A stretch of DNA of 64,000 bases from Lentzea terrae (GTDB lineage Bacteria > Actinomycetota > Actinomycetes > Mycobacteriales > Pseudonocardiaceae): contig NZ_QFWW01000005.1 of the NCBI RefSeq assembly GCF_003265345.1, forward strand, positions 1 through 64,000, in the 5' to 3' direction. The notes beneath the pieces were generated by a model that saw nothing but the letters and a program-made list of their open reading frames with translations, made no database searches and had not been told where the DNA came from. Made by a program: the position numbers and the translations under genes. Positions 1 through 7,812 of this stretch are shown one piece after another (within the stretch, counting starts at the first letter, position 1; each line of letters starts with the position of its first letter).

Positions 1-71
1 TGGCGCGCTCCCGGAATGGCGTCAGCGGGTATCGCCGACGTCCATTGCGGGCGAGCCCGTGGGCCCGCCCG

Positions 72-1275
72 TCATGCCGCTGCGGCGTGGAGGAGGTTGC
101 GTCTTGGCCTGCGTTGCGGATCGAGCCACGCCGGGGCATAGAACGTGGGTATGCCGTGGACCATCCGCACTGTCCACTCGCTGTGGTGGATCAGTGTGTG
201 GTGGTGGCGGCACAGCAAGACCGCGTTGTCCACCGAGGTGACACCGCCGTCGGCCCAGTGGTGAACATGGTGGGCGTCGCAGTGTTTCGGTGGTCTGCCG
301 CAGCCGGGGAACGCGCAACCATGGTCGCGGGCGACCAGGATTCTCCGGATTCCCGCCGGGAACGTGCGGGTCTTGCGGCCGATGTCCATCGGCTGCGACT
401 TCTCGCCCAGGAGCAGCGGGATGATCCCTGCGTTGCAGGCCAGCTGGCGGACCTGGGCGGCCGGGACGCGTTCCTGGTTGTCCAGCGTGGCCTGGCCGAC
501 CTGAGCAGCCAGGTCGTCGTAGCGCATGGTCAGGGTCAGGGTGACCGGTTCGCCGCCGTGCTCGGATAGCTGGTCGGCGCGCAGGAGCATGTCGACCAGG
601 TCGGCCAGGGCGTCGTCTTCGCGTTCGGCGCGGGACCGCAGGTCGGGGCCCTCTTCGGCCGTGTCGGGGCGGGGCTTGGCCAGCGGATCGAGCAGCGCCT
701 CGTACTTCGCGCCGGTCACCGCGTCCAGCTTCGCCCGGATCACCAGCCGCCCGTCTTCCCACCGCATCACATGCTCGTTGACCGGCTGGACGGGCTCGGC
801 GTCACGGGGCTCGGGGTCGTTCTGATAGAGGCCGTAAGCCAGGTCCTTGCCGAACTTGCGCACCGCCATCGGCTCGTAGTCGCGGGCATAGTCCACGACC
901 AGGCCCTCGACCTCGGCGGGCAGATCCTGCATGACCTGGGCCACCACCGCGACATGCTCCAGCGACAACGCACCCTCGGCCACCGCCTCGGCCGTGACGG
1001 GCAACTCGGCCTCGAGCTCGCTGCCGGTCGGCGTGATCTCCCGACTCAACAGACCCGCGTGCGCGACCCATTTCTTGGCGGTGTTCGCATCCCAGCGCAC
1101 CGCATGACGCAGCACCTGAACCAAATTCTTGTAACCCCAGCTCGGATGCGGCGCCACGCCGATCCAACTCGGCGATTTTCTGCATCACCGCAGATTCGCG
1201 GACCCGGATTTCCGTCACCTCGTCGACGACACTGCTAAGCAGCTCGCCGGTGGACAGAAGTCGGGTTTCGCTCAC
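72..1275 (-). pseudogene. DUF222/HNH endonuclease (REP13E12-like), frameshifted
   Basis: Two minus-strand reading frames together make one typical DUF222-HNH protein. The N-terminus (GTG at 1275, MSETRLLSTGE) runs in one frame to LDRRGAASELG and then becomes meaningless. The rest continues in the neighbouring frame as YKNLVQVLRHAV. Frames switch at a run of four C at 1135-1138 on the plus strand. Removing one C gives ELGYKNLVQ and a continuous protein of about 400 residues, a normal length for the family. The C-terminus has a CxxC pair (CAFPGC) and the HNH core with HHVHHW and DNAVLLC, which should bind metal and nick DNA. So the gene is either broken by a one-base insertion or the run is misread. 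DUF222/13E12 proteins are multicopy, repeat-associated genes in actinobacteria with no settled function. Confidence 0.85.
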
Positions 1276-1361
1276 GTGTTCTACTCTACCGCAAGATCAC
1301 AAAACGATAACGGCGCAAGGTGAACACAAACGAGTGAACCGAGCCGAACGCACGCACGCTT

Positions 1362-1452
1362 GCGATTGGGGCTTGACTTTGGGTACGAGGTTCTACCCTT
1401 TTCCGCCCGACAAGCACCTCGCAAGGGCCCCGAAGTCAAGCCCCCAATCGCG
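1362..1452. repeat. Imperfect intergenic palindrome (two inverted ~40-bp units)
   Basis: The arm 1362-1380 (GCGATTGGGGCTTGACTTT) is mirrored by 1433-1451 and adjoining bases with one extra C in the C run. Similarity resumes further in (GAGGT..CT on both arms, 1387-1393 and the complement of about 1417-1421). A small inner hairpin GGGTA/TACCC sits at 1381-1398. This is the only structure in the gene-free stretch 1276-1607. It lies just upstream of the DUF222/HNH gene, so a link to that repeat-associated family is possible (inference). Confidence 0.6.
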
Positions 1453-1607
1453 ATCGTCGCGAAGCGGCGATGACGCAACCAAAGCCCGTCCGGCCACCCC
1501 ACGCGACCACCCACGCAAGGCGACCCGACCGCGCCCACCGCAGGGCCACGGGTGTCGTCCACCACCACAACTCTGCACGTCAAGCCCCGAGAGATATCCT
1601 CACCCCC

Positions 1608-1706
1608 GTGGAACACATCTTCACGGGACTCCTGGTACTAGTGACGATCGCCGTCATGTGGTTCGCCGGCTACGTCGTCTACCGCCTCTACAGCGACCAG
1701 CGATGA
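1608..1706 (+). CDS. 32-residue single-pass membrane peptide
   Basis: A GTG start at 1608 gives a 32-residue peptide. Residues about 6-24 are a hydrophobic helix (GLLVLVTIAVMWFAGYVVY), followed by a short basic/polar tail (RLYSDQR). The stop overlaps the start of the nitrobindin gene in an ATGA arrangement (1703-1706), so the two are probably translated coupled. I do not recognise the family. The coding case rests on the tight overlap and the coherent membrane helix. It could be a small membrane partner of the downstream haem protein, but nothing in the sequence shows that. Confidence 0.5.
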   Translation: MEHIFTGLLVLVTIAVMWFAGYVVYRLYSDQR

Positions 1707-2338
1707 CCAGCTCGGGCACCCCGATTCCGGGCAGTGGCGACGAGGCCATCCGCCTGGCGGAAGAGCGCGCCGCCGCCACCAGGGCGCGCAACCTCCCGCA
1801 GTTCACGGACATGCCGATTGCCGGTGACACCGCGAACCTGCGTGAAGGCGCCAACCTGAACGACGCGCTCTTGAGCGTCCTGCCGTTGGTGGGCGTGTGG
1901 CGTGGGGAAGGCGAGATCGTCTACCCGACGATCGACGGGCCGTTCCGGTTCGGGCAGCAGATCACCTTCGCGCACGACGGGCGGCCGTTCCTCGTTTACG
2001 AGGCGCGCAGCTGGCTGCTCAACGAGGCCGGTGAGGTGATTCGGCCCGCGGCTCGGGAGCAGGGGTTCTGGCGGCCGCAGCCCGACGACACCATTGAGCT
2101 CCTGCTCACGCACAACACGGGCATCGTCGAGTTGTACTACGGCAAGCCGCGCACGCAGACGTCGTGGGAGTTCGAGACCGACGCCGTGATCCGGACTGCG
2201 AGTGCCAAGGAAGTGCTCGCCTCGCAGCGGCTGTACGGGATTGTCAGCGGTGACCTCGCGTACGTCGAGGAGCGCGCGATGATGGGGCAGCAGATGCAGC
2301 CCCACGCGTCTGCGCACCTCAAGCGCGTCGTCGGCTGA
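1703..2338 (+). CDS. FABP-like nitrobindin / peroxynitrite isomerase (DUF1794)
   Basis: A 211-residue protein starting at the ATG that overlaps the upstream stop. It has the nitrobindin signature GxWxGxG (GVWRGEGE, about residue 66) at the start of a ten-stranded beta-barrel, and near the C-terminus a His-containing segment (QPHASAHLKRV) where family members place the haem-ligating histidine. Known relatives (mycobacterial Rv0813c/Rv2717c) bind ferric haem and handle NO or peroxynitrite in the cytosol. About 70 N-terminal residues before the barrel are longer than in minimal nitrobindins. In mycobacteria the Rv0813c gene sits near pabC and DUF3073, as here, which supports orthology. Confidence 0.9.
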   Translation: MTSSGTPIPGSGDEAIRLAEERAAATRARNLPQFTDMPIAGDTANLREGANLNDALLSVLPLVGVWRGEGEIVYPTIDGPFRFGQQITFAHDGRPFLVYEARSWLLNEAGEVIRPAAREQGFWRPQPDDTIELLLTHNTGIVELYYGKPRTQTSWEFETDAVIRTASAKEVLASQRLYGIVSGDLAYVEERAMMGQQMQPHASAHLKRVVG

Positions 2339-2425
2339 GCTGACCCAGGCCCGTAGGCCGACACGCGGGGAAACTTGGGTCGTGGGATTGTTCAACAATC
2401 CCACGATTCCCCGTAGCATGTGTGC

Positions 2426-3013
2426 ATGCTGCTGCGGCGCTGCGGAACCGATGCGCTCCTCGTCGAAGTCGACTCGCTGAGCGAGGTCGCGGCCGTGCGC
2501 GCGGCATTGCAGGGGCTCGAGGGCATCGAAGAGCTGGTTCCCGCTGCCAGGACAGTGCTCGTCAAGGGCGCACTGAAGCAGGTCAGGGACGCACTTGCCA
2601 CCGCGGACCTGACCAAGGTGCCCGCGCACCACTCGCGCGAGATCACCATCCCGGTCAGCTACGACGGTCCGGACCTCGAACTCGTCGCGGAAACCGCAGG
2701 GATCAGCCCAGAAGAAGTCGTCGAGCTCCACACCGGCGCCACGTACGAGGTGGCCTTCTGCGGTTTTGCGCCCGGCTTCGGCTACCTGACCGGGCTGCCG
2801 AAAGAGCTTCAGCAGCCCAGGCTCGACTCCCCGCGCACGAAGGTCCCGACAGGCAGTGTGGGCATCGCCGGCGAGTTCACCGCCGCCTACCCGCGCGCGA
2901 CGCCGGGCGGCTGGCGGTTGATCGGGCGCACCGAGATCACGCTGTTCGACCCCAAGGCCGCGACGCCCGCGCTCCTGCAGCCCGGCGACCAGGTCAGGTT
3001 CGTGGTCGCGTGA
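2426..3013 (+). CDS. pxpB: 5-oxoprolinase subunit B (PxpB/KipI family)
   Basis: About 195 residues. The family core GFAPGFGYLTGLP and the PR..SPRTKVPTGSVGIAG block are clearly present (about residues 112-150), followed by a PGGWRLIGRT motif. PxpB works with PxpA and PxpC to hydrolyse 5-oxoproline to glutamate with ATP. In Bacillus the homologue KipI also inhibits a sporulation kinase. The start could be the GTG at 2420 or the ATG at 2426; I chose ATG because LLRRCG begins the conserved part. The stop overlaps the pxpC start (GTGA). No pxpA (LamB/YcsF) gene is visible nearby. Confidence 0.9.
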   Translation: MLLRRCGTDALLVEVDSLSEVAAVRAALQGLEGIEELVPAARTVLVKGALKQVRDALATADLTKVPAHHSREITIPVSYDGPDLELVAETAGISPEEVVELHTGATYEVAFCGFAPGFGYLTGLPKELQQPRLDSPRTKVPTGSVGIAGEFTAAYPRATPGGWRLIGRTEITLFDPKAATPALLQPGDQVRFVVA

Positions 3014-3861
3014 ACCGCAGCGTGACGATCCTCCACACCGGTCCGCAGGCGCTGATCGAGGACCTCGGCCGACCTGGGAACGCGCATCTCGGTGTGCCGC
3101 CGTCCGGTGCGGTCGACCCCTACTCGCTCAAGCTCGCCAACCGGCTGGTCGGCAACGCGGAAACCGCGGCCGGCCTGGAACTGCTGCTCGGTGGACTGAA
3201 AATCCGGGCCAACGGGTCGTGCACCGTCGCTGTCACCGGGCCGGCGACGGAGGTCCGGGTCAACGGCAGGCTTGCGGACTCGCACCAGCCCGTGCACCTG
3301 GAAGCCGAAGCCGTCCTGGAGATCGGTGCCCCGCAGACCGGGCTGCGCAACTACCTCGCCATCTCCGGTGGCATCGACGTGCCGGAGGAACTCGGCAGCC
3401 GGTCGACCGACCTGCTGTCCGGAATCGGTCCAGACCCGTTGCAGGACAACGATGTTCTGCCGCTCGGTACGCCGAACGTCCCAGCCGGAGCGGACGTCGT
3501 GCCACCACACCAAGTGCCGCAAACGTTGGTCATCCCGATTCTGCTCGGACCGCGGGACGACTGGTTCGACGATGCGGAAACCCAGCTGCAGCAAGGGTCC
3601 TGGACCGTGTCCGAGCGCAGCAACCGCGTCGGCGCGCGACTCAACGGCACCAAGCTGAATCGTCGTGACGGCGAGATTCCCAGCGAGGGCGTGATCACCG
3701 GCGCGGTCCAGGTGCCGCCGGACGGGCAGCCCGTGGTCTTCCTGAACGACCACCCGACGACCGGCGGCTATCCCGTCATCGGTGTCGTCGACCGTGATCA
3801 CCTGCGGTTTCTCGGTCAGGCGCGGCCGGGAACGAGCGTGCGGTTCCGCCCGATCGACTGA
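3010..3861 (+). CDS. pxpC: 5-oxoprolinase subunit C (PxpC, biotin-dependent carboxyltransferase-like)
   Basis: A GTG start at 3010 overlaps the pxpB stop and yields 283 residues. The open frame extends far upstream, but that part is an out-of-frame shadow of pxpB. Family motifs are ALIEDLGRPG near the N-terminus, the PPSGAVDPYSL segment, NRLVGN, LELLLGG, and near the C-terminus ITGAVQVPPDGQP and TTGGYPVIG, typical of the KipA/AHS2 domain. It forms the PxpBC complex that acts on phosphorylated 5-oxoproline. Translational coupling with pxpB fits a fixed stoichiometry. Confidence 0.9.
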   Translation: MNRSVTILHTGPQALIEDLGRPGNAHLGVPPSGAVDPYSLKLANRLVGNAETAAGLELLLGGLKIRANGSCTVAVTGPATEVRVNGRLADSHQPVHLEAEAVLEIGAPQTGLRNYLAISGGIDVPEELGSRSTDLLSGIGPDPLQDNDVLPLGTPNVPAGADVVPPHQVPQTLVIPILLGPRDDWFDDAETQLQQGSWTVSERSNRVGARLNGTKLNRRDGEIPSEGVITGAVQVPPDGQPVVFLNDHPTTGGYPVIGVVDRDHLRFLGQARPGTSVRFRPID

Positions 3862-3872
3862 AGACCACGGCG

Positions 3873-3902
3873 TTGACGTAAGTGGTCCAGACCAAATACG
3901 GT
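3873..3902 (+). promoter_or_regulatory. Chitinase promoter with DasR-type (dre) operator
   Basis: TTGACG at 3873-3878 and TACGGT at 3897-3902 are separated by 18 bases, a plausible -35/-10 pair. Between them lies AGTGGTCCAGACCAAA (3881-3896), with TGGTC/GACCA arms in perfect inverted symmetry. This matches the Streptomyces dre consensus (TGGTCTAGACCA core), the binding site of the GntR regulator DasR that controls chitin and GlcNAc genes. A repressor bound here would cover the promoter spacer. Site identity is from memory of the consensus; binding is inferred. Confidence 0.75.
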
Positions 3903-3941
3903 AACTCCAGGCCGCCGCGGAATCTCTACCAACCTGGAGTT
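3903..3941 (+). promoter_or_regulatory. Leader hairpin covering the chitinase ribosome binding site
   Basis: AACTCCAGG (3903-3911) pairs perfectly over 9 bases with CCTGGAGTT (3933-3941), leaving a 21-base loop. The Shine-Dalgarno CTGGAG (3934-3939) lies inside the 3' arm, and the ATG follows at 3946. If the transcript starts near the -10 hexamer plus about 7 bases, the 5' arm may be at or just inside the mRNA 5' end, so start-site choice would decide whether the hairpin can form. Confidence 0.55.
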
Positions 3942-3945
3942 CCGC

Positions 3946-6504
3946 ATGCGCCGAATCCCTGCCCTGTTAGCAGTTCTGGTCGCTGTAGTGGCTCTGGCGG
4001 TGCCCGCACAGGCCGCCACGGGCATCACCGCGACCTTCTCCCGCACCGGCACGAGCGGCAAGTTCGTGGTCGCCAACGCGAGCACGGCCGCGCTCAACGG
4101 GTGGTCGCTCAAGTTCGACCTGCCGGCCGGAGTCACGGTGAGCAACGTCCAGAACGCGACGACCACCCAGAACGGCACGAGAGTGACGCTCACTCCTGCC
4201 TTCTACATCAACAACATCCCCGCCGGGCGCAACACCGAGCCGTACAGCCCGACGTTCACGTTGAGCGCGGCGGCCGACCCGACCGCCTGCACGATCAACA
4301 ACATGGCCTGCGACGGCAGCGGTGACCCCGCTCCGGCGCCGACGGGCGTCACGGCCGACTACTCGGTCGCCAACAACACCGCCAAGTTCATCGTGCGCAA
4401 CCACACCACCGCCGCGATCTCCGACTGGTCGATCGTCTTCACGCTGCCCAACGGCGTGACGGTCAGCAACGGCCAGAACGGCACGGTTTCCCAGAGCGGC
4501 AACCAGGTCACCGTGACCCCCGCCCACTACAACAAGTCGGTCGCGGCCGGCGGCAGCACCGAGCCGTACAGCCCGACGTTCTCGATCAGCGCAGGCGTCG
4601 AACCGGTCACCTGCCGGATCAACAACGCGAACTGCAGCGGCGCCCCGGACACTCCGCCAAGCGCCCCAACGGGTCTGGCCGCACCGACCAAGACCACGCG
4701 CACGGTGACGCTGCAGTGGAACGCCTCCACCGCGGGCTCGCTCCCGATCGCGGGCTACGACGTCTACAACGGTTCAACGCTCGCGACGACCAGCACCACG
4801 ACGTCCGCGATCGTCACCGGCCTGAACCCGAACACCGCGTACTCGTTCACGGTGCGGGCCAAGGACACCAAGGGGACACAAAGCACCCCCAGCGCGGCGC
4901 TGAGCGTCACGACCAACAACCCCGCCGACGACACCACACCGCCCACCGCACCGGGCAACCTGCGCGCCACGACGAAGGACGCGGGCAGCATCACGTTGGC
5001 GTGGAACGCTTCCACGGACAACCGCGGCGTCGCGAACTACGACGTCTACGTCGGCACAACGGTGAAGATGACGGTCTCCGGCACCACGGCGACGGTCACC
5101 GGCCTCGCACCGTCGAGCAGCTACACGTTCACCGTGCGCGCACGCGACATCTACGACAACCTGTCCGCGCCCAGCAACGCACTGACCGAACGCACCGGTG
5201 ACATCGTCGCCGGGCACGCGAAGGTCGGCTACTTCGTGCAGTGGGGCATCTACGGCCGTCAGTACTTCGTGCGCAACCTCGACACGTCGGGCTCAGCCGC
5301 CAAGCTCACGCACCTCAACTACGCCTTCGCGAACATCGACCCGGTCAACCTGACCTGTCTGCAGGGCGTCACGAAGGGCACCACGCCGAACCCGCAGGAC
5401 CCGAACCAGGGTGACGGCGCCGGTGACGCGGAAGCCGACTACAGCAGGCCGTTCGCGGCCGGCCAGTCCGTCGACGGGGTCGCGGACACCGGCTGGGAAC
5501 CGTTGCGCGGCAACTTCAACCAGCTCAAGAAGCTCAAGGCGAAGCACCCGCACCTCAAGATCCTGATCTCACTGGGCGGCTGGACCTACTCGAAGTACTT
5601 CTCGCCGGCCGCGGCCACCGACGCGGCGCGCAAGAAGTTCGTGCAGTCGTGCATCGACATCTACATCAAGGGAAATCTCCCGGCCTACAACGGCGCCGGC
5701 GGGCCCGGCAGCGCAGCCGGGATCTTCGACGGCATCGACCTCGACTGGGAGTGGCCCGGCGCGGAAGGACACGCGGGCAACATCGTCAGCCCCAACGACA
5801 AGGTCAACAACTCGCTGCTGATCGAGGAGTTCCGCCGCCAGCTCGACGCGCTCGGCGCCACGACGGGCAAGCGCTACCAGCTGACCGCGTTCACGCCGGC
5901 CGACCCGGCGAAGATGGACGCCGGTTGGGAGCTCGGCAGGGTCGCGCAGTCGCTGGACATCTTCAACGTCCAGGGCTACGACTTCCACGGCGCGGGCAGC
6001 GACAACTCGTGGGAGCCGAACCGCACCGGTCACCAGGCGAACAACCACGTCGACGTGGACGACCCGTACTCGTTCCACTTCAGCAACGAGGTCGCGATCC
6101 AGAAGTACCTGGACGCGGGAGTCAGTCCGCGCAAGCTCACCATCGGGCTCGCGTTCTACGGCCGCGGCTGGCAGAACGTCACCGCGGGCGGCAAGAACGG
6201 GGAATGGCAGGCAGCAGGTGGAGCCGCACCTGGCCAGTTCGCAGAAGAAGCGGGCACGCGCGGGTACTCGAACCTGATCGCGAGCGTGCCGAACTGCACG
6301 ATCCACCACGACACCCAGGCCGTTGCCACGTACTGCTACCAGGGCAACGGCGGTCAGTGGTGGTCGTTCGACGACACGTGGTCGATCCAGCAGAAGACCG
6401 CGTGGCTGCGCAGCAAGGGCATGCTGGGCGCGATGATCTGGGAGATGTCCGGTGACACGGGCAACGGCACTCTGATGAGCGCCGTCGCCACGGGTCTGCC
6501 GTAA
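3946..6504 (+). CDS. Secreted chitinase, CBM2-CBM2-Fn3-Fn3-GH18
   Basis: 852 residues with a Sec signal peptide (MRRIPALLAVLVAVVALAV, cut near AQA-AT). Two repeated CBM2-like domains follow (about 25-125 and 130-235). Each has a W in a GWS/DWS position, the repeated EPYSPTF strand and a C-terminal Cys pair (TACTINNMAC; VTCRINNANC). Two fibronectin type III domains follow (about 242-328 and 333-418). The GH18 barrel runs from about 423 to the end. Its catalytic DxxDxDxE motif reads DGIDLDWEWP near residues 595-604, with SLGGW upstream and a late MIWEMSGD strand. The enzyme cleaves chitin outside the cell. It ends one base before the convergent pabC stop, so no terminator fits between them. Confidence 0.95.
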   Translation: MRRIPALLAVLVAVVALAVPAQAATGITATFSRTGTSGKFVVANASTAALNGWSLKFDLPAGVTVSNVQNATTTQNGTRVTLTPAFYINNIPAGRNTEPYSPTFTLSAAADPTACTINNMACDGSGDPAPAPTGVTADYSVANNTAKFIVRNHTTAAISDWSIVFTLPNGVTVSNGQNGTVSQSGNQVTVTPAHYNKSVAAGGSTEPYSPTFSISAGVEPVTCRINNANCSGAPDTPPSAPTGLAAPTKTTRTVTLQWNASTAGSLPIAGYDVYNGSTLATTSTTTSAIVTGLNPNTAYSFTVRAKDTKGTQSTPSAALSVTTNNPADDTTPPTAPGNLRATTKDAGSITLAWNASTDNRGVANYDVYVGTTVKMTVSGTTATVTGLAPSSSYTFTVRARDIYDNLSAPSNALTERTGDIVAGHAKVGYFVQWGIYGRQYFVRNLDTSGSAAKLTHLNYAFANIDPVNLTCLQGVTKGTTPNPQDPNQGDGAGDAEADYSRPFAAGQSVDGVADTGWEPLRGNFNQLKKLKAKHPHLKILISLGGWTYSKYFSPAAATDAARKKFVQSCIDIYIKGNLPAYNGAGGPGSAAGIFDGIDLDWEWPGAEGHAGNIVSPNDKVNNSLLIEEFRRQLDALGATTGKRYQLTAFTPADPAKMDAGWELGRVAQSLDIFNVQGYDFHGAGSDNSWEPNRTGHQANNHVDVDDPYSFHFSNEVAIQKYLDAGVSPRKLTIGLAFYGRGWQNVTAGGKNGEWQAAGGAAPGQFAEEAGTRGYSNLIASVPNCTIHHDTQAVATYCYQGNGGQWWSFDDTWSIQQKTAWLRSKGMLGAMIWEMSGDTGNGTLMSAVATGLP

Positions 6505-6505
6505 C

Positions 6506-7348
6506 TCAGTACTCGGACTCGTACAGGCTCTGCAGCTCGGTCAGCAGGGCCGACGAGTCGGGCAGCTGCTTGCCGTCCAGCGTGTTCACCCGCGTGATCT
6601 TGCGGACGCTGGACGCGAGGAACACGCCCTCGGCGTCGTAGAGCTCGCCGGTCTGGATCGGCTCCACGAGCACGGTCCAGCCGGCGCGCTCGGCGGCGCG
6701 GAACAACGCGTACTGGGTGGTGCCGGGCAGGATGCCGAGCTTCGACGGCGGCGTCACGAGCGTCTTGCCGCGCACCAGGATCACGGTCGAGGTCGGGCCC
6801 TCGAGCACCGAGCCGTCCGACGTCGTGAAGATGACCTCGACGGCGCCGCGGCGCTCGGCCTCGCGGATGGCGGCCATGTTGATCGCGTACGACAGCGACT
6901 TGGCGCCGAGCAGCAGCCACGGCGCGCGGTCGGCGAGGTCCGCGTCGATGCCGCGGTCCAGCGTCACCGCGGAGAGGCCCTCTGCGCGCTGCCTGAGCAC
7001 CTTCGCGCCGATCTCCATGCCGAGCGCGAAACCGGTCGGCGTGCCGTCGCCGCCCTCGACACCGCGGGTGTAGACGAGCTTGAGTGCGAACTCCTCGCCA
7101 CCGGTCCAGTTGCCGATCACGAGCTCGACCGCGCGCTCGAACTCCGCACGCGGCGGGGGCAGCATGTCGAGCATGGCGGCGGACCGGTCGAGCCGGTCCA
7201 GGTGCGGCGTGAGTTCGCGGGGCTTCCCGCCGACCACGAGGATCGTTTCGAACACACCGTCACCGCGCATGAGTCCGAGGTCGTCGACGCGGATCTGCGG
7301 CGAGTCGGGGTCAGCGAGGGTTCCGTCGAGCAGTGCCAGCACGCGCAT
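6506..7348 (-). CDS. pabC: Aminodeoxychorismate lyase (class IV PLP enzyme)
   Basis: 280 residues. The N-terminal segment DDLGLMRGDGVFET is the class IV aminotransferase hallmark, the Schiff-base lysine lies in GAKSLSYAINMAA, and the phosphate-binding and substrate-loop strands are SDGSVLEGPTSTV and LGILPGTTQYAL. PabC releases pyruvate from 4-amino-4-deoxychorismate to give p-aminobenzoate for folate. A branched-chain or D-amino-acid aminotransferase of the same fold is the alternative, but the position next to ygfZ and near DUF3073 matches the mycobacterial pabC-like Rv0812 region. It is divergent from the Fur gene with only 26 bases between the starts. Confidence 0.85.
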   Translation of the reverse strand: MRVLALLDGTLADPDSPQIRVDDLGLMRGDGVFETILVVGGKPRELTPHLDRLDRSAAMLDMLPPPRAEFERAVELVIGNWTGGEEFALKLVYTRGVEGGDGTPTGFALGMEIGAKVLRQRAEGLSAVTLDRGIDADLADRAPWLLLGAKSLSYAINMAAIREAERRGAVEVIFTTSDGSVLEGPTSTVILVRGKTLVTPPSKLGILPGTTQYALFRAAERAGWTVLVEPIQTGELYDAEGVFLASSVRKITRVNTLDGKQLPDSSALLTELQSLYESEY

Positions 7349-7374
7349 GGACCGAGCCTACTAACATCGGGGTT

Positions 7375-7812
7375 GTGGAGACCGCAAGAGGCCTGCGCAA
7401 AACGCTGCACGACCGCGGCATGCGGATGACGCCGCAGCGCCAGCTCGTGCTGGACGCGGTCAGGTCGCTGGGCCATTCGACGCCGGAGCAGATCTGCCAG
7501 CGCGTCCAGGAGACCGCGCCGACGGTCAACATCACCACGATCTACCGCACGCTCGACCTGCTCGACCGGCTCGGGCTGGTCCGGCACACGCACCTGGGCC
7601 ACGGCGCGCCGAACTACTCGGTCGACGACCACCAGCACGTGCACCTGGTGTGCCACGTCTGCGGCCGGATCGACGAGATCCCGTGTGAGCTGCTCGACCC
7701 CCTGGTCGGAACATTGCGGGACCGCGACGGGTTTGAACTGGATGCGACCCACCTCGCGCTGTCCGGCACGTGCCGTGACTGTTTGAAGCAGGAGCAGGAG
7801 ACCACTGAGTGA
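7375..7812 (+). CDS. Fur-family metalloregulator (Nur/Zur-like)
   Basis: 145 residues from the GTG at 7375; upstream in-frame starts would overlap pabC. A winged helix (MTPQRQLVLDAV; TVNITTIYRTLDLL) is followed by a dimerisation domain with metal ligands: RHTHLGH, the HxHxH series in DDHQHVHLVCHVCG, and two CxxC pairs (CHVC and CRDC) that should hold structural zinc. The HTH/HxHxH pattern recalls Streptomyces Nur (nickel), whose gene as I remember it also sits in this neighbourhood, but Fur or Zur cannot be excluded. The stop overlaps ygfZ (GTGA). The 26-base gap to pabC would hold an operator for both, or a near-leaderless start. Confidence 0.85.
   Translation: METARGLRKTLHDRGMRMTPQRQLVLDAVRSLGHSTPEQICQRVQETAPTVNITTIYRTLDLLDRLGLVRHTHLGHGAPNYSVDDHQHVHLVCHVCGRIDEIPCELLDPLVGTLRDRDGFELDATHLALSGTCRDCLKQEQETTE

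Noticed and set aside
2422..3009. N-terminal extension of pxpC (open frame from 2422)
   Set aside because: Out-of-frame Arg/Ala-rich shadow of pxpB; the family begins at the GTG at 3010.
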